NCBI RefSeq assembly: GCF_964204645.1
Contig: NC_134032.1
Span: forward strand, 16,182,775 to 16,246,774
DNA from: Tubulanus polymorphus
Taxonomy: Eukaryota > Nemertea > Palaeonemertea > Tubulaniformes > Tubulanidae
Length of the DNA: 64,000 bases
Reading direction: 5' to 3'
In this document: piece by piece, positions 12,859-27,052 of the stretch
Layout of the letters: each line of letters opens with the position of its first letter
Numbering within the stretch: position 1 is the stretch's first letter
The notes under the pieces: generated by a model
The model's input: the letters and a program-made list of their open reading frames with translations, nothing else
Databases searched by the model: none
Told to the model about the DNA's origin: nothing
Made by a program: the position numbers and the translations under genes

Positions 12859-12971
12859 TCTACGTAGACTGTAGAGTATAGTCTACGTAGAGTGGAGATT
12901 AGAGACTGTAGAATAGTCTACGCAGACTGTAGAATACATAGATCTGTAGAATAGACTAGTCTACATAGACT

Positions 12972-13002
12972 AGCTACGACAACCGTGACGGTTGTCGTAG
13001 CT
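12972..13002. repeat. Perfect 31-nt palindrome (15-bp arms)
   Basis: AGCTACGACAACCGT, one G, then the exact complement ACGGTTGTCGTAGCT. It follows the SLC25A51 stop codon by 113 bp, after several GTCTACGTAGACT-like short palindromes. In RNA it would form a strong hairpin in the likely 3' UTR. Confidence 0.9.
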
Positions 13003-13204
13003 GGGGACAGTGAGTGGCGCTGATGACTAATTATTTCGGACCACACTTCCTGCTCGTAGACGATAGATTAACTAAACCAGTAATAATTATAAATCCTCGT
13101 GTTAATAATTCCAGGAGTAGTTGCCGGGGCGTCGTGTTTTTTTATGAGATTCTCTAAGATTTTGTTGATTAATAATGATTTTTATTAGTTTGTATGGAGA
13201 ATTG

Positions 13205-13425
13205 GTTGTTCTGTTTTGCCTGTGGGAGGGGAGGGGGAGATGAGGGGAGGGGAGATAGGGGTGAGGGGCTGTGTGGAGATAGGGGAGGGGGAGGGGCTGT
13301 GTGGAGGGGGAGTGGAGATAGCGGTGAGGGGCTGTGTGGAGGGGGAGTGGAGATAGGGGTGAGGGGCTGTGTGGAGGGGGAGTGGAGATAGGGGGAGGGG
13401 AGGGGCTGTGTGGAGGGGAGTGATT
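13205..13425 (+). repeat. G-rich GGGAGGGG minisatellite
   Basis: Repeated GGGGAGTGGAGATAGGGGTGAGGGGCTGTGTGGA-type units with dense runs of three to five G on the plus strand, giving quadruplex potential. It probably lies in the 3' UTR of SLC25A51. Confidence 0.85.
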
Positions 13426-14245
13426 TAATTGATTAATATTATTAATGATGTTTTAAGAAATGTTATATATTTTCATTCGAGCGGACCAGTACGCTGTTGT
13501 GTAAAATAAAAGTTTGGTGGTGACTCGAAATATTGTTGTTCTTTTTTGTGAAAACCTCATCAGTCTGACTGTAATTCCCACACAAGCCAGGCAGGCGTTT
13601 GCTGTTAGATCAGTTTGTGTAATAGCCAGGGTCCTGACTGACCGAGTTCACACATTACCCCGGCTTGATTCAAGATTAGGTTGTTATCCCGTTTTTGCGA
13701 GGTTAAATGCGAACAAATTGGGATAATCTTTCCGATGAACAGTAAAACTTCTAGAGTGCACCTGCACTTTCAGCTGCTAGTGCTACTATTTAGTAGCTGA
13801 TCGTTGACTGTACCTTATGAAGATTGGGATTAAGACTATCATTTAATCAGGTCTAGAATATAACTTCTTTTTCTCAATCAAATACCGTTTCTAGTTTTTA
13901 TCAATAAAGTGCAAAATTGAATTCGATTGTATCGAAGTCCGGTCCAGCATTCCCGATCTGCATTCAGCGGCTTTTGCTTGGTCATCGTCGTATTTTTACT
14001 AAATCAACGCTTTTCGCAGATAAATCAGTGAGTAAAAACTGTTTCACGCGTTTAAAATGGTAGATTGTTTAATGTGTTAATATTTTGAATTCCAAATTTA
14101 CTTCAAAATTTGAATAAAAAACAGATAAACAGTACTCAATACAAATTCAATACAATTTTATTCTTCATGTCATTTCTTGGCGATTGTGATTTCATGTCAT
14201 TTCTTGGCGATTGTGGTTTTGATTTGTGGTATTTTACTTTCAGAA
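13426..14245. other. Gap between SLC25A51 and PSMD14
   Basis: Contains a likely poly(A) signal of SLC25A51 near 13504 and the 5' flank of PSMD14. A 24-bp duplication (ATGTCATTTCTTGGCGATTGTG) lies at about 14166-14215, just before the first PSMD14 codon. No other gene seen. Confidence 0.5.
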
Positions 14246-17773
<3,528 letters not shown>

Positions 17774-18441
17774 ATCCCGTCTGTTTCATCATTGTGTATA
17801 TAGATGGCGCTCCACGACGTGGAGTCCTCTCGTGTCTAATTCAAATATTGATAATAAATGTACTTGTATTTAATTTGTAACTGTATAAATTTGTTAGTGT
17901 TTCATTTATATCTGAAAGGATCATCTCGGTAATCGGTTAATCCAAATCTGGATTAAAGGGAACTTCCGAAAGGGTCAACTACAGTAATCTGTAAATCCAA
18001 ATCTGGATTATTATAAGAGGAACCTCTAATAGGGTCAACTTCAGTTAATTTGTTAATCCAAATCCCGATTAAACACTAATTTCCAGCTTTATCAGAGAAA
18101 GGAGATTTGAGCTACTCCTATTTGGCTCACAAGGTTCATAGGCTGGGTGGTTAACTTGAACATGCAGTCGGCTGGGTGGTTAACTTGAACATGCAGTCGG
18201 CTGGGTGGTTAACATGAACATGCAGTCGGCTGGGAGGTTAACTTGAACATGCAGTCGGCTGGGTGGTTAACATGAACATGCAGTCGGCTGGGTGGTTAAC
18301 TTGAACATGGAATCAATTTTTGAATGAATTTACCCTCTTGACTTAACGACTTGTAAAATGACAATTTCAAAACATAAATCTTATGATGAAAACAAATTTA
18401 ATATTGACGATTCACAAATTACAAACAGTTGTATGATTGTC
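17774..18441. repeat. Convergent gap with 28-bp minisatellite
   Basis: The gap between the convergent PSMD14 and MRPS28 stops. It holds three diverged AATCTGGATTAAA repeats (17930-18080) and six copies of GGCTGGGTGGTTAACTTGAACATGCAGTC (18136-18310). No gene seen. Confidence 0.8.
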
Positions 18442-19557
18442 TCAACTCCCGGTGGTTGTTGTTGTTGAAGGTTTTTTATAAAGACCGAGTAACGTAGCAT
18501 CTGCTTCTAACAATGTGATGTGTTTCTCAGAACCGAGGAATTTCTTCGTCAATTCTAAATCGTGAAGTTTCAATCGGACTTGAGCACCTCTGTGAAACTC
18601 GCTGAAATTAAATCAATAATAATAATGGCTGGTAGAGTAATGTCTATTTCAACCTGACTTGAGAGCATTCCAGGTGGCCTAGCTCGCTCAGTTTTCGTAG
18701 TACATACCTGATTAAGGTCTTAATGGGACCAGAAAGGACGGGCAGTCGACCTAAATCATCGTTTTTTAATCCACTTTAATCTGTATTGAAGGATATCCAA
18801 AAAGTCTTCATTGAAAGGGGTTCATGAGAGAAAAGAGACTCCATGATTTGAAAGTTTAACAATATGTTTCCATGCCTACATACCAAACTTCAGTTGGTAG
18901 GCATGGAGACATATTGTTAAACTTTCAAATCATGGAGTCACTTCTCTTCATTTAACCCCTTTCAGTGAAGACTTTTTGGATATCCTTCAATACAGTTTCA
19001 AATGGATTAAAAATGATGATTTAGGTCGACTGCCAATGCATTCTGGTCCTAATAAGACCTTTATCAGGTAGTTACTACCAAAACTGAGTGAGTTAGGCCA
19101 CCCGGAATGCTCTCAAGTCAAGTTGAAATAGACATAAGTATGATTGAGGACGACGACGAGGGTCCGGCGTTTAGTGTTACCTGGATCGTTGTTTCGGCCG
19201 TTTACAAACGCAATGAAATTTTCCGCCGAAATCGATGTACAAATCGTCGTTGACGATCTCTTTAATCTGACCAATCACGATCCGTCCTTCTACATCGCCT
19301 AGTTTGAATAATTGTGAATTTTTTAACAGAGTCTCGAAATCGGGATCCTGCCGGTCGAGGAGTGAGTGGCGTCCAGTGTCTGTAAATTGCTCGAATTTCT
19401 CGACAGCCTCAGCGAATCCACCCACTTTACGAGGCTCATTTTCCCCGCTGGATGAATTCGATAGCAGACGACTATTGAAATAAACCCGGCTCGTTCCCCG
19501 GAGGGAGATATTTCGAAAAATTCCTAAATTTTTAATAATTTTCATGGGCGCCGCCAT
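18442..19557 (-). CDS. MRPS28: MRPS28, mitochondrial small ribosomal subunit protein bS1m
   Basis: S1-like OB-fold protein of the mitochondrial small ribosomal subunit. Exons 19557-19181 and 18601-18442 (phase-2 intron), 178 residues (human 187). The N-terminus (residues 1-35, rich in Arg, Ser and Asn, no acid) is a likely mitochondrial targeting peptide. The diagnostic core is [20 protein letters not shown], followed in exon 2 by [20 protein letters not shown] and [14 protein letters not shown]. The start is [10 protein letters not shown] with ATG in a Kozak-like context. The 579-bp intron is almost entirely a 494-bp foldback element. The gene is head-to-head with HDDC2, 41 bp between the two ATGs, so they likely share a bidirectional promoter. 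Confidence 0.96.
18641..19134. mobile_element. 494-bp foldback (MITE) element in MRPS28 intron, TAA target duplication
   Basis: Two arms of about 245 bp are near-perfect inverted copies meeting near 18890. The ends are TGTCTATTTCAAC and GTTGAAATAGACA. Both ends are flanked by TAA (18638-18640 and 19135-19137), consistent with the 3-bp TWA target duplication of PIF/Harbinger-type elements. No coding capacity, so a non-autonomous element. Superfamily assignment is inference. Confidence 0.88.
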
Positions 19558-19598
19558 CTTGAAATCGTACTAATTAGCGCACGAAATAGATATTCATC
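19558..19598. promoter_or_regulatory. Bidirectional promoter core between MRPS28 and HDDC2
   Basis: Only 41 bp separate the divergent start codons. Both transcripts must start within this interval or inside the other gene's first exon. No TATA box is visible, as is common for housekeeping promoters. Confidence 0.7.
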
Positions 19599-21149
19599 AT
19601 GGCGTCCGGTGGTGTCCCGAAAGTTTTGGATTTCCTCTCACTAATTGGAAAACTGAAGGTAAACTAAACTGAGAATTCACGGTTTAAATTAAGTAACGCA
19701 TTTATAGAGTTTTTAGTAGTGAATTTATTGTGATTTACTCGTTGAAATCACCCAAAAACTATTGTAATGTGATAAACACGTTCTAGGGGACGAGATGGCA
19801 GCACTAGCCGGTCGCGTTTTTTTGCGGGCGGGCTAAACGACCGGCGTATCGTAACCATCGATTTTATTGTATTTATTTCAGGGCCTGAAACGAACGGGTT
19901 GGATCAGGAAAAACGTCCCCGAACCGGAGACGGTCGCGTCTCACATGTATCGTATGGCGATTATGACTTTCTTTCTCGGCAACGATTCGACCCTAAATCG
20001 GGACAGGTACACACGTGACTCTGACGCCGCCCCTGGCATCTGAGTGTGGCACGTGGAGTTTAAATCTCGTCGTTCGTATGAGAACCCCTCCTAATAATCA
20101 AGTGGGCTTATCGATACCAACTCGTAAAAACTATTTGATGATGAAACTAAAGACAATTTAATTAGGCCCTTTATTAATTGAATTAAGCATTAATTTCATG
20201 AAATCCCCAAATTATAATTCAGTTATTTCTGATATATAATTTTGATCGGAGTAAACTCAGATGTGAGTTGTGTTGCAGATGTATGAAACTGGCTCTAGTT
20301 CACGATATGGCTGAAAGTATCGTGGGAGACATCACACCTCACGACGGTGTCAGCAAACAGGAAAAACATCGTCGAGAAAAGGTACATCCCACGGAACCAA
20401 ACTGAAGGGGGGCATTAATAGGGCATTAATAATCTGTATAAGGCGAAACCATTTGGGGTGGGGGAGGGGTAGGTTTGTTAGGTTTTAATATCAAGGAAGT
20501 TTTCAACAAATATTCCCGTATATTGTTACACAAAGCAATGAATGATCCGATTTGAGATAAAATCAATATTTCTAAAAGGTAATTTGTTATTTTTGCATTT
20601 TAATTCTTGATTCAAGCAAGCTATGGAGGATATAGCCAAGCTGGCCGGCAACGATTTGGGAAACGAATTTCTGTCGTTATGGCAGGTACGTTGTTCTGTA
20701 ACTATAGATACTACGCTCTAACGGTTTTTGAATTTCAAAATCAACGGAAACTTATTTTATCGATTTCAGGAATACGAAGAACAGACGACGCCAGAGGCCA
20801 AGGTCGTTCATGATATCGATCGTTTTGATATGGTTTTACAAGCGCATAATTACGAGACAGCTGAACCCGATAGGGGGCGCTTTCTACAAGAATTCTTCGA
20901 TTCTACGCAAGGTACTCGGAAGTGTTTAAACCCTTTTGATTGTCAGTTCAATTCTAATCAAAATCTGGACCAAAAATTTACACGAAAAATCTTCGAACTA
21001 AAATTTCAAGATTCAGTAATAGTTCCTCTCCTTTCCGTTCCGCAGATCGATTTCAGCACCCCCTGGTGATCGAATGGATGACTGAATTGAATAAACAGCG
21101 AAACCGTAGTCAACAAGAAAAAATCAATTCGACTTCCTCACAAACCTAG
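19599..21149 (+). CDS. HDDC2: HDDC2, HD-domain 5'-deoxynucleotidase
   Basis: Metal-dependent HD-domain phosphohydrolase of the HDDC2/YfbR-like family, which dephosphorylates deoxynucleoside 5'-monophosphates. Exons: 19599-19658, 19882-20006, 20279-20381, 20617-20685, 20770-20911, 21046-21149, giving 200 residues (human 204). The HD metal site is complete: His41 (ASHMYRM), His70-Asp71 (LALVHDMAE) and Asp134/Asp136 (VVHDIDRFD). The start [13 protein letters not shown] and the junction phases (0,2,0,0,1) are consistent throughout. The codon after the third intron is CAA, chosen because it keeps the frame. No odd features apart from proximity to MRPS28. Confidence 0.96.
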
Positions 21150-22449
21150 TTCTCCTCACTCAGGTTTTCTTTTAAATACAAATTCTATTTTGAATTACAT
21201 CTATCGCATTTTCTTCATTTCCTTTTAACTCAAATTTATCTACATGTATTTTTATCGACACGTGACCGCAGGTGGAGGGGAGGGAGAGGGAGAGGAAGGG
21301 GAAGGGGGCTGGTATTCTCATTCACCGACGGGTATGTCGCGACCCTATTTTTACCACATGCCTTGTGGGAAAATTAACACTATTACAACCTGATTAATTC
21401 CTCAGATCGTTAGAGTCTGTTTTTAAATGTCGAAATCGCTTCAGAGGGAATTTTATTGCCGACGTTTTTATTGCCTTTTACCATAAATAATATCAACCTG
21501 TTTGTGAGGTGTTCATGTGTTCAGCTATTTGAAGTATAGTCTCTCTGAGTATTTACCGGTAGTTTCACCTAAATGACTTTCGCAATATCAAATTCCGACA
21601 CATATGTGCGGAATTCAAGTCGTCTCCAACTGAGAAATTATATTCGTCTGTTGTCGAGTGAGAGAGTTTGAGCCCGCGCTGGAACTCCCGCCCCAAACAC
21701 CCGCGCTGGAACTGCCGCCCCAAACACCCGCGCTGGAACTGCCGCCCCGAACACCCGCGGAATTTGGGACTTTCGTCAATCGATAAATCGGTGAGTGTTA
21801 CACCCTTTCAGCTTCTAAACCCACAAACGGGTTAGTGGTAATCTTAATTCAAACGGTCACGACGGCCAATTTGACGGCCAAATTGACGGCCAATATCATT
21901 CAATTCATATAACTGTCAAGATGTGATGGATGCAGTGACTCGTCGGTCTCCCCGTTACTGAGGCGACAGTCCAGTAGTTTAGTTAGATTATCCATAAAAA
22001 CCACATACAGCTACCGCTTTAACAGTCGTCAAATGATTTATTCAGTGAACCAAAATCCGTCTGCCTTTCATAATCAATCAACCGTTAATCTTAATTAGCC
22101 AGCAGTGCCTGTAACAGCAGCAGCAGCAGCCGATTATTCTGAAATAACCAATTAAGTTCAGGACGTGTGGCTGTCACGTGGCTGTTGACTGATTTCATAC
22201 ATCTCGCAATATTGCGATTCGATTATATAGTTTATCATTGTCATAAACGCAGCGACTGCCGCAGCGACATTAGATCTATCACTGTTTGAAGCTGTACCGG
22301 CAAAAAAAGAAATATACGCGTGCGTTCGAATGACGGGACAGATCACTGATAGCAACAGACAGATCTCTGACAGCAGGAGACAGATCTCTGACAGCAACGG
22401 ACAGATCTCTGACAGCAAGGGACAGATTACTGACAGCAAGGGACAGATT
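21150..22449. other. Non-coding stretch after HDDC2
   Basis: No gene seen. Contains a 27-bp GC-rich triplicate (CCCGCGCTGGAACTGCCGCC) at 21670-21755 and a short CAGATCTCTGACAGCAA minisatellite at 22335-22455. Confidence 0.5.
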
Positions 22450-22454
22450 ACTGA

Positions 22455-22935
22455 CAGGTATATCTTACTTTATTCTTTTCCAAGTTGTTAGATTGGTTAT
22501 ATAACTAAAATGAGTTTAGACTGGTTTTAAGTTGTTAGATTGGTTATAGAACCAAAATGAGTTTAGACTGGTCTTAAGTTGTTAGATTGGTTATAGAACT
22601 AAAATGAGTTTAGACTGGTTTTAAGTTGTTAGATTGGTTATAGAACCAAAATGAGTTTAGACTGGTTTTAAGTTGTTAGATTGGTTATAGAACCAAAATG
22701 AGCTTAGACTGGTCTTAAGTTGTTAGATTGGTTATAGAACTAAAATGAGTTTAGACTGGTTTTAAGTTGTTAGATTGGTTATAGAACCAAAATGAGCTTA
22801 GACTGGTCTTAAGTTGTTAGATTGGTTATAGAACTAAAATGAGTTTAGACTGGTTTTAAGTTGTTAGATTGGTTATAGAACTAAAATGAGTTTAGACTGG
22901 TCTTAAGTTGTAAGATTGGCTATAGAACCAAAATG
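22455..22935. repeat. 47-bp satellite derived from a foldback element
   Basis: About ten tandem units of AAGTTGTTAGATTGGTTATAGAACTAAAATGAGTTTAGACTGGTTTT type. The unit matches the interior of the GGGCCAGTTGCACAGTC foldback family (compare 46288-46350). Confidence 0.9.
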
Positions 22936-24654
22936 AGCTTCACTCGAGGCCTTCCTATATCCAACTCGTGGTCATATGAATATATTTTGGAATTCAGCGA
23001 ATTTTTCTCATGGCTTAAGTGGAAGGTTGGCCATCATTTTTATAGTACTGAATTCCGATAAAAATGGACGCTTGGATTCAGATAAACATGCGGACTATAT
23101 TGAATGTGCTGTAAGCTATGTGGTCAACTGGTCAATGGACATCACTTTTATAGTTATGGTGCAATGTATTTGTTTTACCAAATTCCTAAAATCCTGTATT
23201 CGTGTGATTAAGCTCTTTTACGATTCCCCGACGCTCAAACTGTCAATTAATATTGTCCATACAATAAAATTTTAACAATCTTCGCTATTGTAGGATGATT
23301 ATGGATTTCTGGTGGTAATCGCCGGTGTTTTTAAACCGGTGCGTCTGTTGTGCGTTACGTTCGCGTTGCCACAAGCAACAACTGTTTATAATTTATAGAA
23401 CTCAATATCATTTATCAATTCGCTTTTTACATTTTCATCATCGATATAGTCTGTTCGATTTACGCCTAGTTGTGGTGCATTCCATGCGACGGGTATTGTG
23501 TCAACTACCGGCAATATTATTATCATTAAGAAAGACTCGGCACCCGCAGCGGTGGCCGTTTCAGCAAAACACGTTCTCTGTGGAAATAACGAAAATTGCA
23601 CACCATAGGGACTAAAATACTAACTATAATTTTTTCTATTCCGGGACCGGCGCGGCAGCTCAGCTGACTATCACAAGTTAGCGCTCAGTACTGGGGAGTT
23701 TTAATACTCTGGTACTGTACCCTCTCCTGGGGACGCGCGTGTAGTTCGTGGTGGTCTTCTACAAACTTTATCTTCAAAAGTCGTGTGGTTTGGATTAATT
23801 AGTCGTTTTTATAAAGCTCATCTAAAAGTAAGTACCGCGGATATACGTAATACGTCTGTTTGCATGAAATGGAATGAAAATGTTAGATTTACCTATATTT
23901 TGCAAAAGATTCGAACAATAACCATTTATAGCTCAATGAAACTTTATTAAGCAGATATAACTATTTATAAGTTTATTAGCTTTATTTAACTTAATTTGCT
24001 TTTATTGTTTATTTCTAATATTTGAATTGAATGCGGGTTTTAAGGGGTTACTCAGAAGTTAATCAGAATCAGCCGATTTTTTTTGTAATTCTGAAATCTA
24101 TGTGAAAGTATTTGAACTGAACTGAACTGAACTGAACTGTGGTCTCCTCACAGAAAGTTCTTTGATTACCTGTACCCCATAAACCGAGTCAATTTATCAA
24201 GACAAAAAACTTCCTAAATATTAGCAAGAATATGATATTTATTGATTGGGTGTGTATGTATTTAAATACATGTTAACTGGGTCAGTGTGTACCTGGTGTG
24301 CGCTGTGGGACTGGTTCCAGCGTTGTTGGACTGGTTCCAACACCGCGGGGCAGTTTTTACCGGTTTTTACCTGAAAATCCTTTCAAACAACAAAACCCTG
24401 CAATAAATTCATTGTTATCGGAATAGAATCTCTCCGATATCGAATATAATCATTCTTCAGTCCGTTAAAAGCTAAAAGCATTCCGCGTTTGTTTGCGGCC
24501 GCGCGGCGATAATTCTACATTTGCGCGGAATTGTATTTTATTGGGTCGTTATGGACACGTTCCGGTAACAGCAGTGGCGTTACAGCTGTACACGTAACCC
24601 TCCCCTCCCTCTAGTAACAGAGAGAGTGATAGCTGATAGAAGCCTATCGAACAA

Positions 24655-24923
24655 TCACCACACCTGACTGGTGACCAGTCACTACATCTGACTGGTCACC
24701 ATTCGCTACACTTGATTGGTGACCAGTCAACGAATCGATTAGACAAACTGACAATGTCTAGAAGTCACCATTGGTCTATGGTCTAGTGGTTAGTGTGCTC
24801 GGCTGGCATACTGGAGGTCTCAGGTTCGAGTCTTGCTAGGGTTAGGGTATCCATAAGCTAGGGTTAGGGTTACAGCCGATGTTAGGGTTAGGGTTACAGC
24901 CGATGTTAGGGTTAGGGTTACGC
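24655..24923 (+). mobile_element. tRNA-derived SINE, copy 2
   Basis: CACCTGACTGGTGACCAGTCAC head repeats, then a tRNA-like part with TGGTCTAGTGGTTAGT and AGGTTCGAGTC (about 24772-24840), then a tail with three repeats of GTTAGGGTTAGGGTTACAGCCGAT. Same family as the copies at 6020 and 52070. Confidence 0.85.
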
Positions 24924-25004
24924 ATAACGACGTCAGGTCCAGCGTTCAGTACCGTTGCCATTGCCAACACGTCCCTCTTTTAGATAAACCGTTAATTGCC
25001 GTTA

Positions 25005-25060
25005 AAACTTGACACCTGACGATGATCTCTAGGGTGAGATCGAAACGTCGTGTATTCTAT
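25005..25060 (+). repeat. Stem motif CTGACGATGATCTC...GAGATCGAAACGTC
   Basis: CTGACGAT, a 6-bp stem GATCTC/GAGATC with a TAGGGT loop, then GAAACGTC. A nearly identical copy is at 61735-61775, and a variant with GACTAT/ATAGTC is the core of the 27191-28272 satellite. The layout CTGANGA, stem, GAAA resembles a type I hammerhead ribozyme core with one extra base before the stem, as reported for Penelope-like elements. Confidence 0.5.
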
Positions 25061-27052
25061 ATATTTTAAATTGAATGAATAAATTCTTGTTTTTAAATTC
25101 TTATAATGCGTAGATAGTGGTTTTTTATCTTATTATCCGTTCACCACGTTTGAGTGTACAGGATATCGTTCTATCCTGCACAGGTAGAATTGGACAGGTA
25201 AAACTGGACATTCAGTATTGGACAGGTAGTGATAGTTCTGGGCAGAGTCAATTCCAAGTTAATCTGCTTGCTTGTTTATTATAAATCTCAATGATTTCTG
25301 TTTAATCAGTATGTACAGCAGTATCGTCTGTCGTTACTGGCCGTAAATAAAGACTCTAAAATCCACCGGCGGTTGATAAATATATTTACACACATCGTAT
25401 TGTAAACAAACGTGCCGACCACTCGCATGTCCTTTATTAGAAGTCACCGATAAAAGAATGTAAAATCGTCGTTATATTTACTGATTAGCTGTCGTCTGTC
25501 CACACTGTCCACCTGTCCAGTGTATGTGGACGATATCCTGACAGCGAGTAGCGCGAAAAACCTTGTTTATTCGCTAAAATATGTCACGATTTGACGAGTT
25601 ATCAATAAAGCGACGATAACAGCTCGAATTATTAGCAGTATACTATATTGACCGTAGACCTCTGCGCACGAGAGAGGGTTGAAACATAGCAAGATCTCTT
25701 ACAACGAGATTCAGGAACCTATTTGATCCATGCTGATCCAAAACAGAGTTCTTTGAGAAATCTTAATTCATTCCAAGTAAGTAAACGATTGAAGTCGTAT
25801 TTTGATGATATCTTGCCGGGTAACACGGTACAGCAGGGGCGGATCCACGTGCCCCTGGACCAGTTACTGATGCTATTTAACTCTTTAGCCTAGTCTTATA
25901 TTTTTATCAGTATCAAAATTTTCGCACAAGCATAATAACTTTAGAAAAAAAAACTCTGTCCTTATTAAATCTAGGCTTTAATCAAACTCGATATCAAAAT
26001 CTAAAGTTGACTATTAGGGTATAGTCATCTTCAGGCTAAACTACTAGCTCAAGGAATACAGTATTATGACTATTCGGATATTGTTGAAACGTTGAATAAA
26101 CTACACTAGCTCAAGGAACCATTTCAGTCTCTTTTACATTATTTTCAATCAAATATCTAAGAACGGATTCTGTTATTTTGAAAGATGTTTATTTTGTAAA
26201 GTGAGATTTGTAAAGTTTTTCATTATTTGTCTATGATCCATGCTCTAAATAATCGGATTATAGATATTTCGGTGAAAAGAGCGAACCCGAACGCGAGTCC
26301 TGGAGGTGATATCTGCCCGAGCATGAACGGGTACTGGTAGTAACAGTACGTGGACCCGTGTGTACAGACGGGTACTAGAGTGCCCTTATTAACCCCATGT
26401 GATGAGCCACTCACGCAATTAACAGTGACGTGTCTATTGTCTATTGTAGTTATATAAAACAGATTTACTTTTAGACACGTTCTGGGAAAATCTGATAAAA
26501 GAAAAGAGCGAGTATTTAATGACCTTTAAACGCGATTCGATATTGAGAATTTCTGTATTAGGCAATGAATCTCAGAACCCCGCAAACACTCGCTGACTTT
26601 AGACTACTCGGACACTCTCAGACACTAGCTCGCGTGACACTGGAACTAGGTTCCGACACTTCTAGGATTTTGAGGGGAAAACGCGTAGAGTGAAATTGTT
26701 CAGATTTAGTTAGAAACCGCCATGACTATGACTATGACTCGAAGGAAGTTATCCTGTTTGGATATTGAGTTTATGCAGTAAGTTTTTGTAACAAAGTGAA
26801 GGTGCCCTAAACAATGTACCCAGTTCCGCAGGTCCAGTTCCGCAGGTCCAGTGAGTTCCGCAATTGTAGTCCAGTTCCGCAGTTGTGGTATCTCACGCTA
26901 TGACGTCAACTTTATTTGAAAATGAACAAATAAAACTCAAATCAATTTCGGTAATCGGTTGTCGGTTGCTGAATTGTTAGTGATTTGATGGTTCCAGGTT
27001 GATATATTAAAGCTTTCTATATATTATTTTTTTCAGGATTCCCGAATATAAA

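Larger units (their letters stand above)
22936..27036. other. Region upstream of the uncharacterised gene, possible 5' UTR exons
   Basis: No coding exon recognised. GTAAGT donor-like sites at 23828 (after CTAAAA), about 25770 and 26778 could end alternative 5' UTR exons that splice to the acceptor at 27036; this is inference. The region also holds a SINE (24655-24923), a GAAAC-stem motif (25010-25055) and a short GAACT repeat near 24117. Confidence 0.35.
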
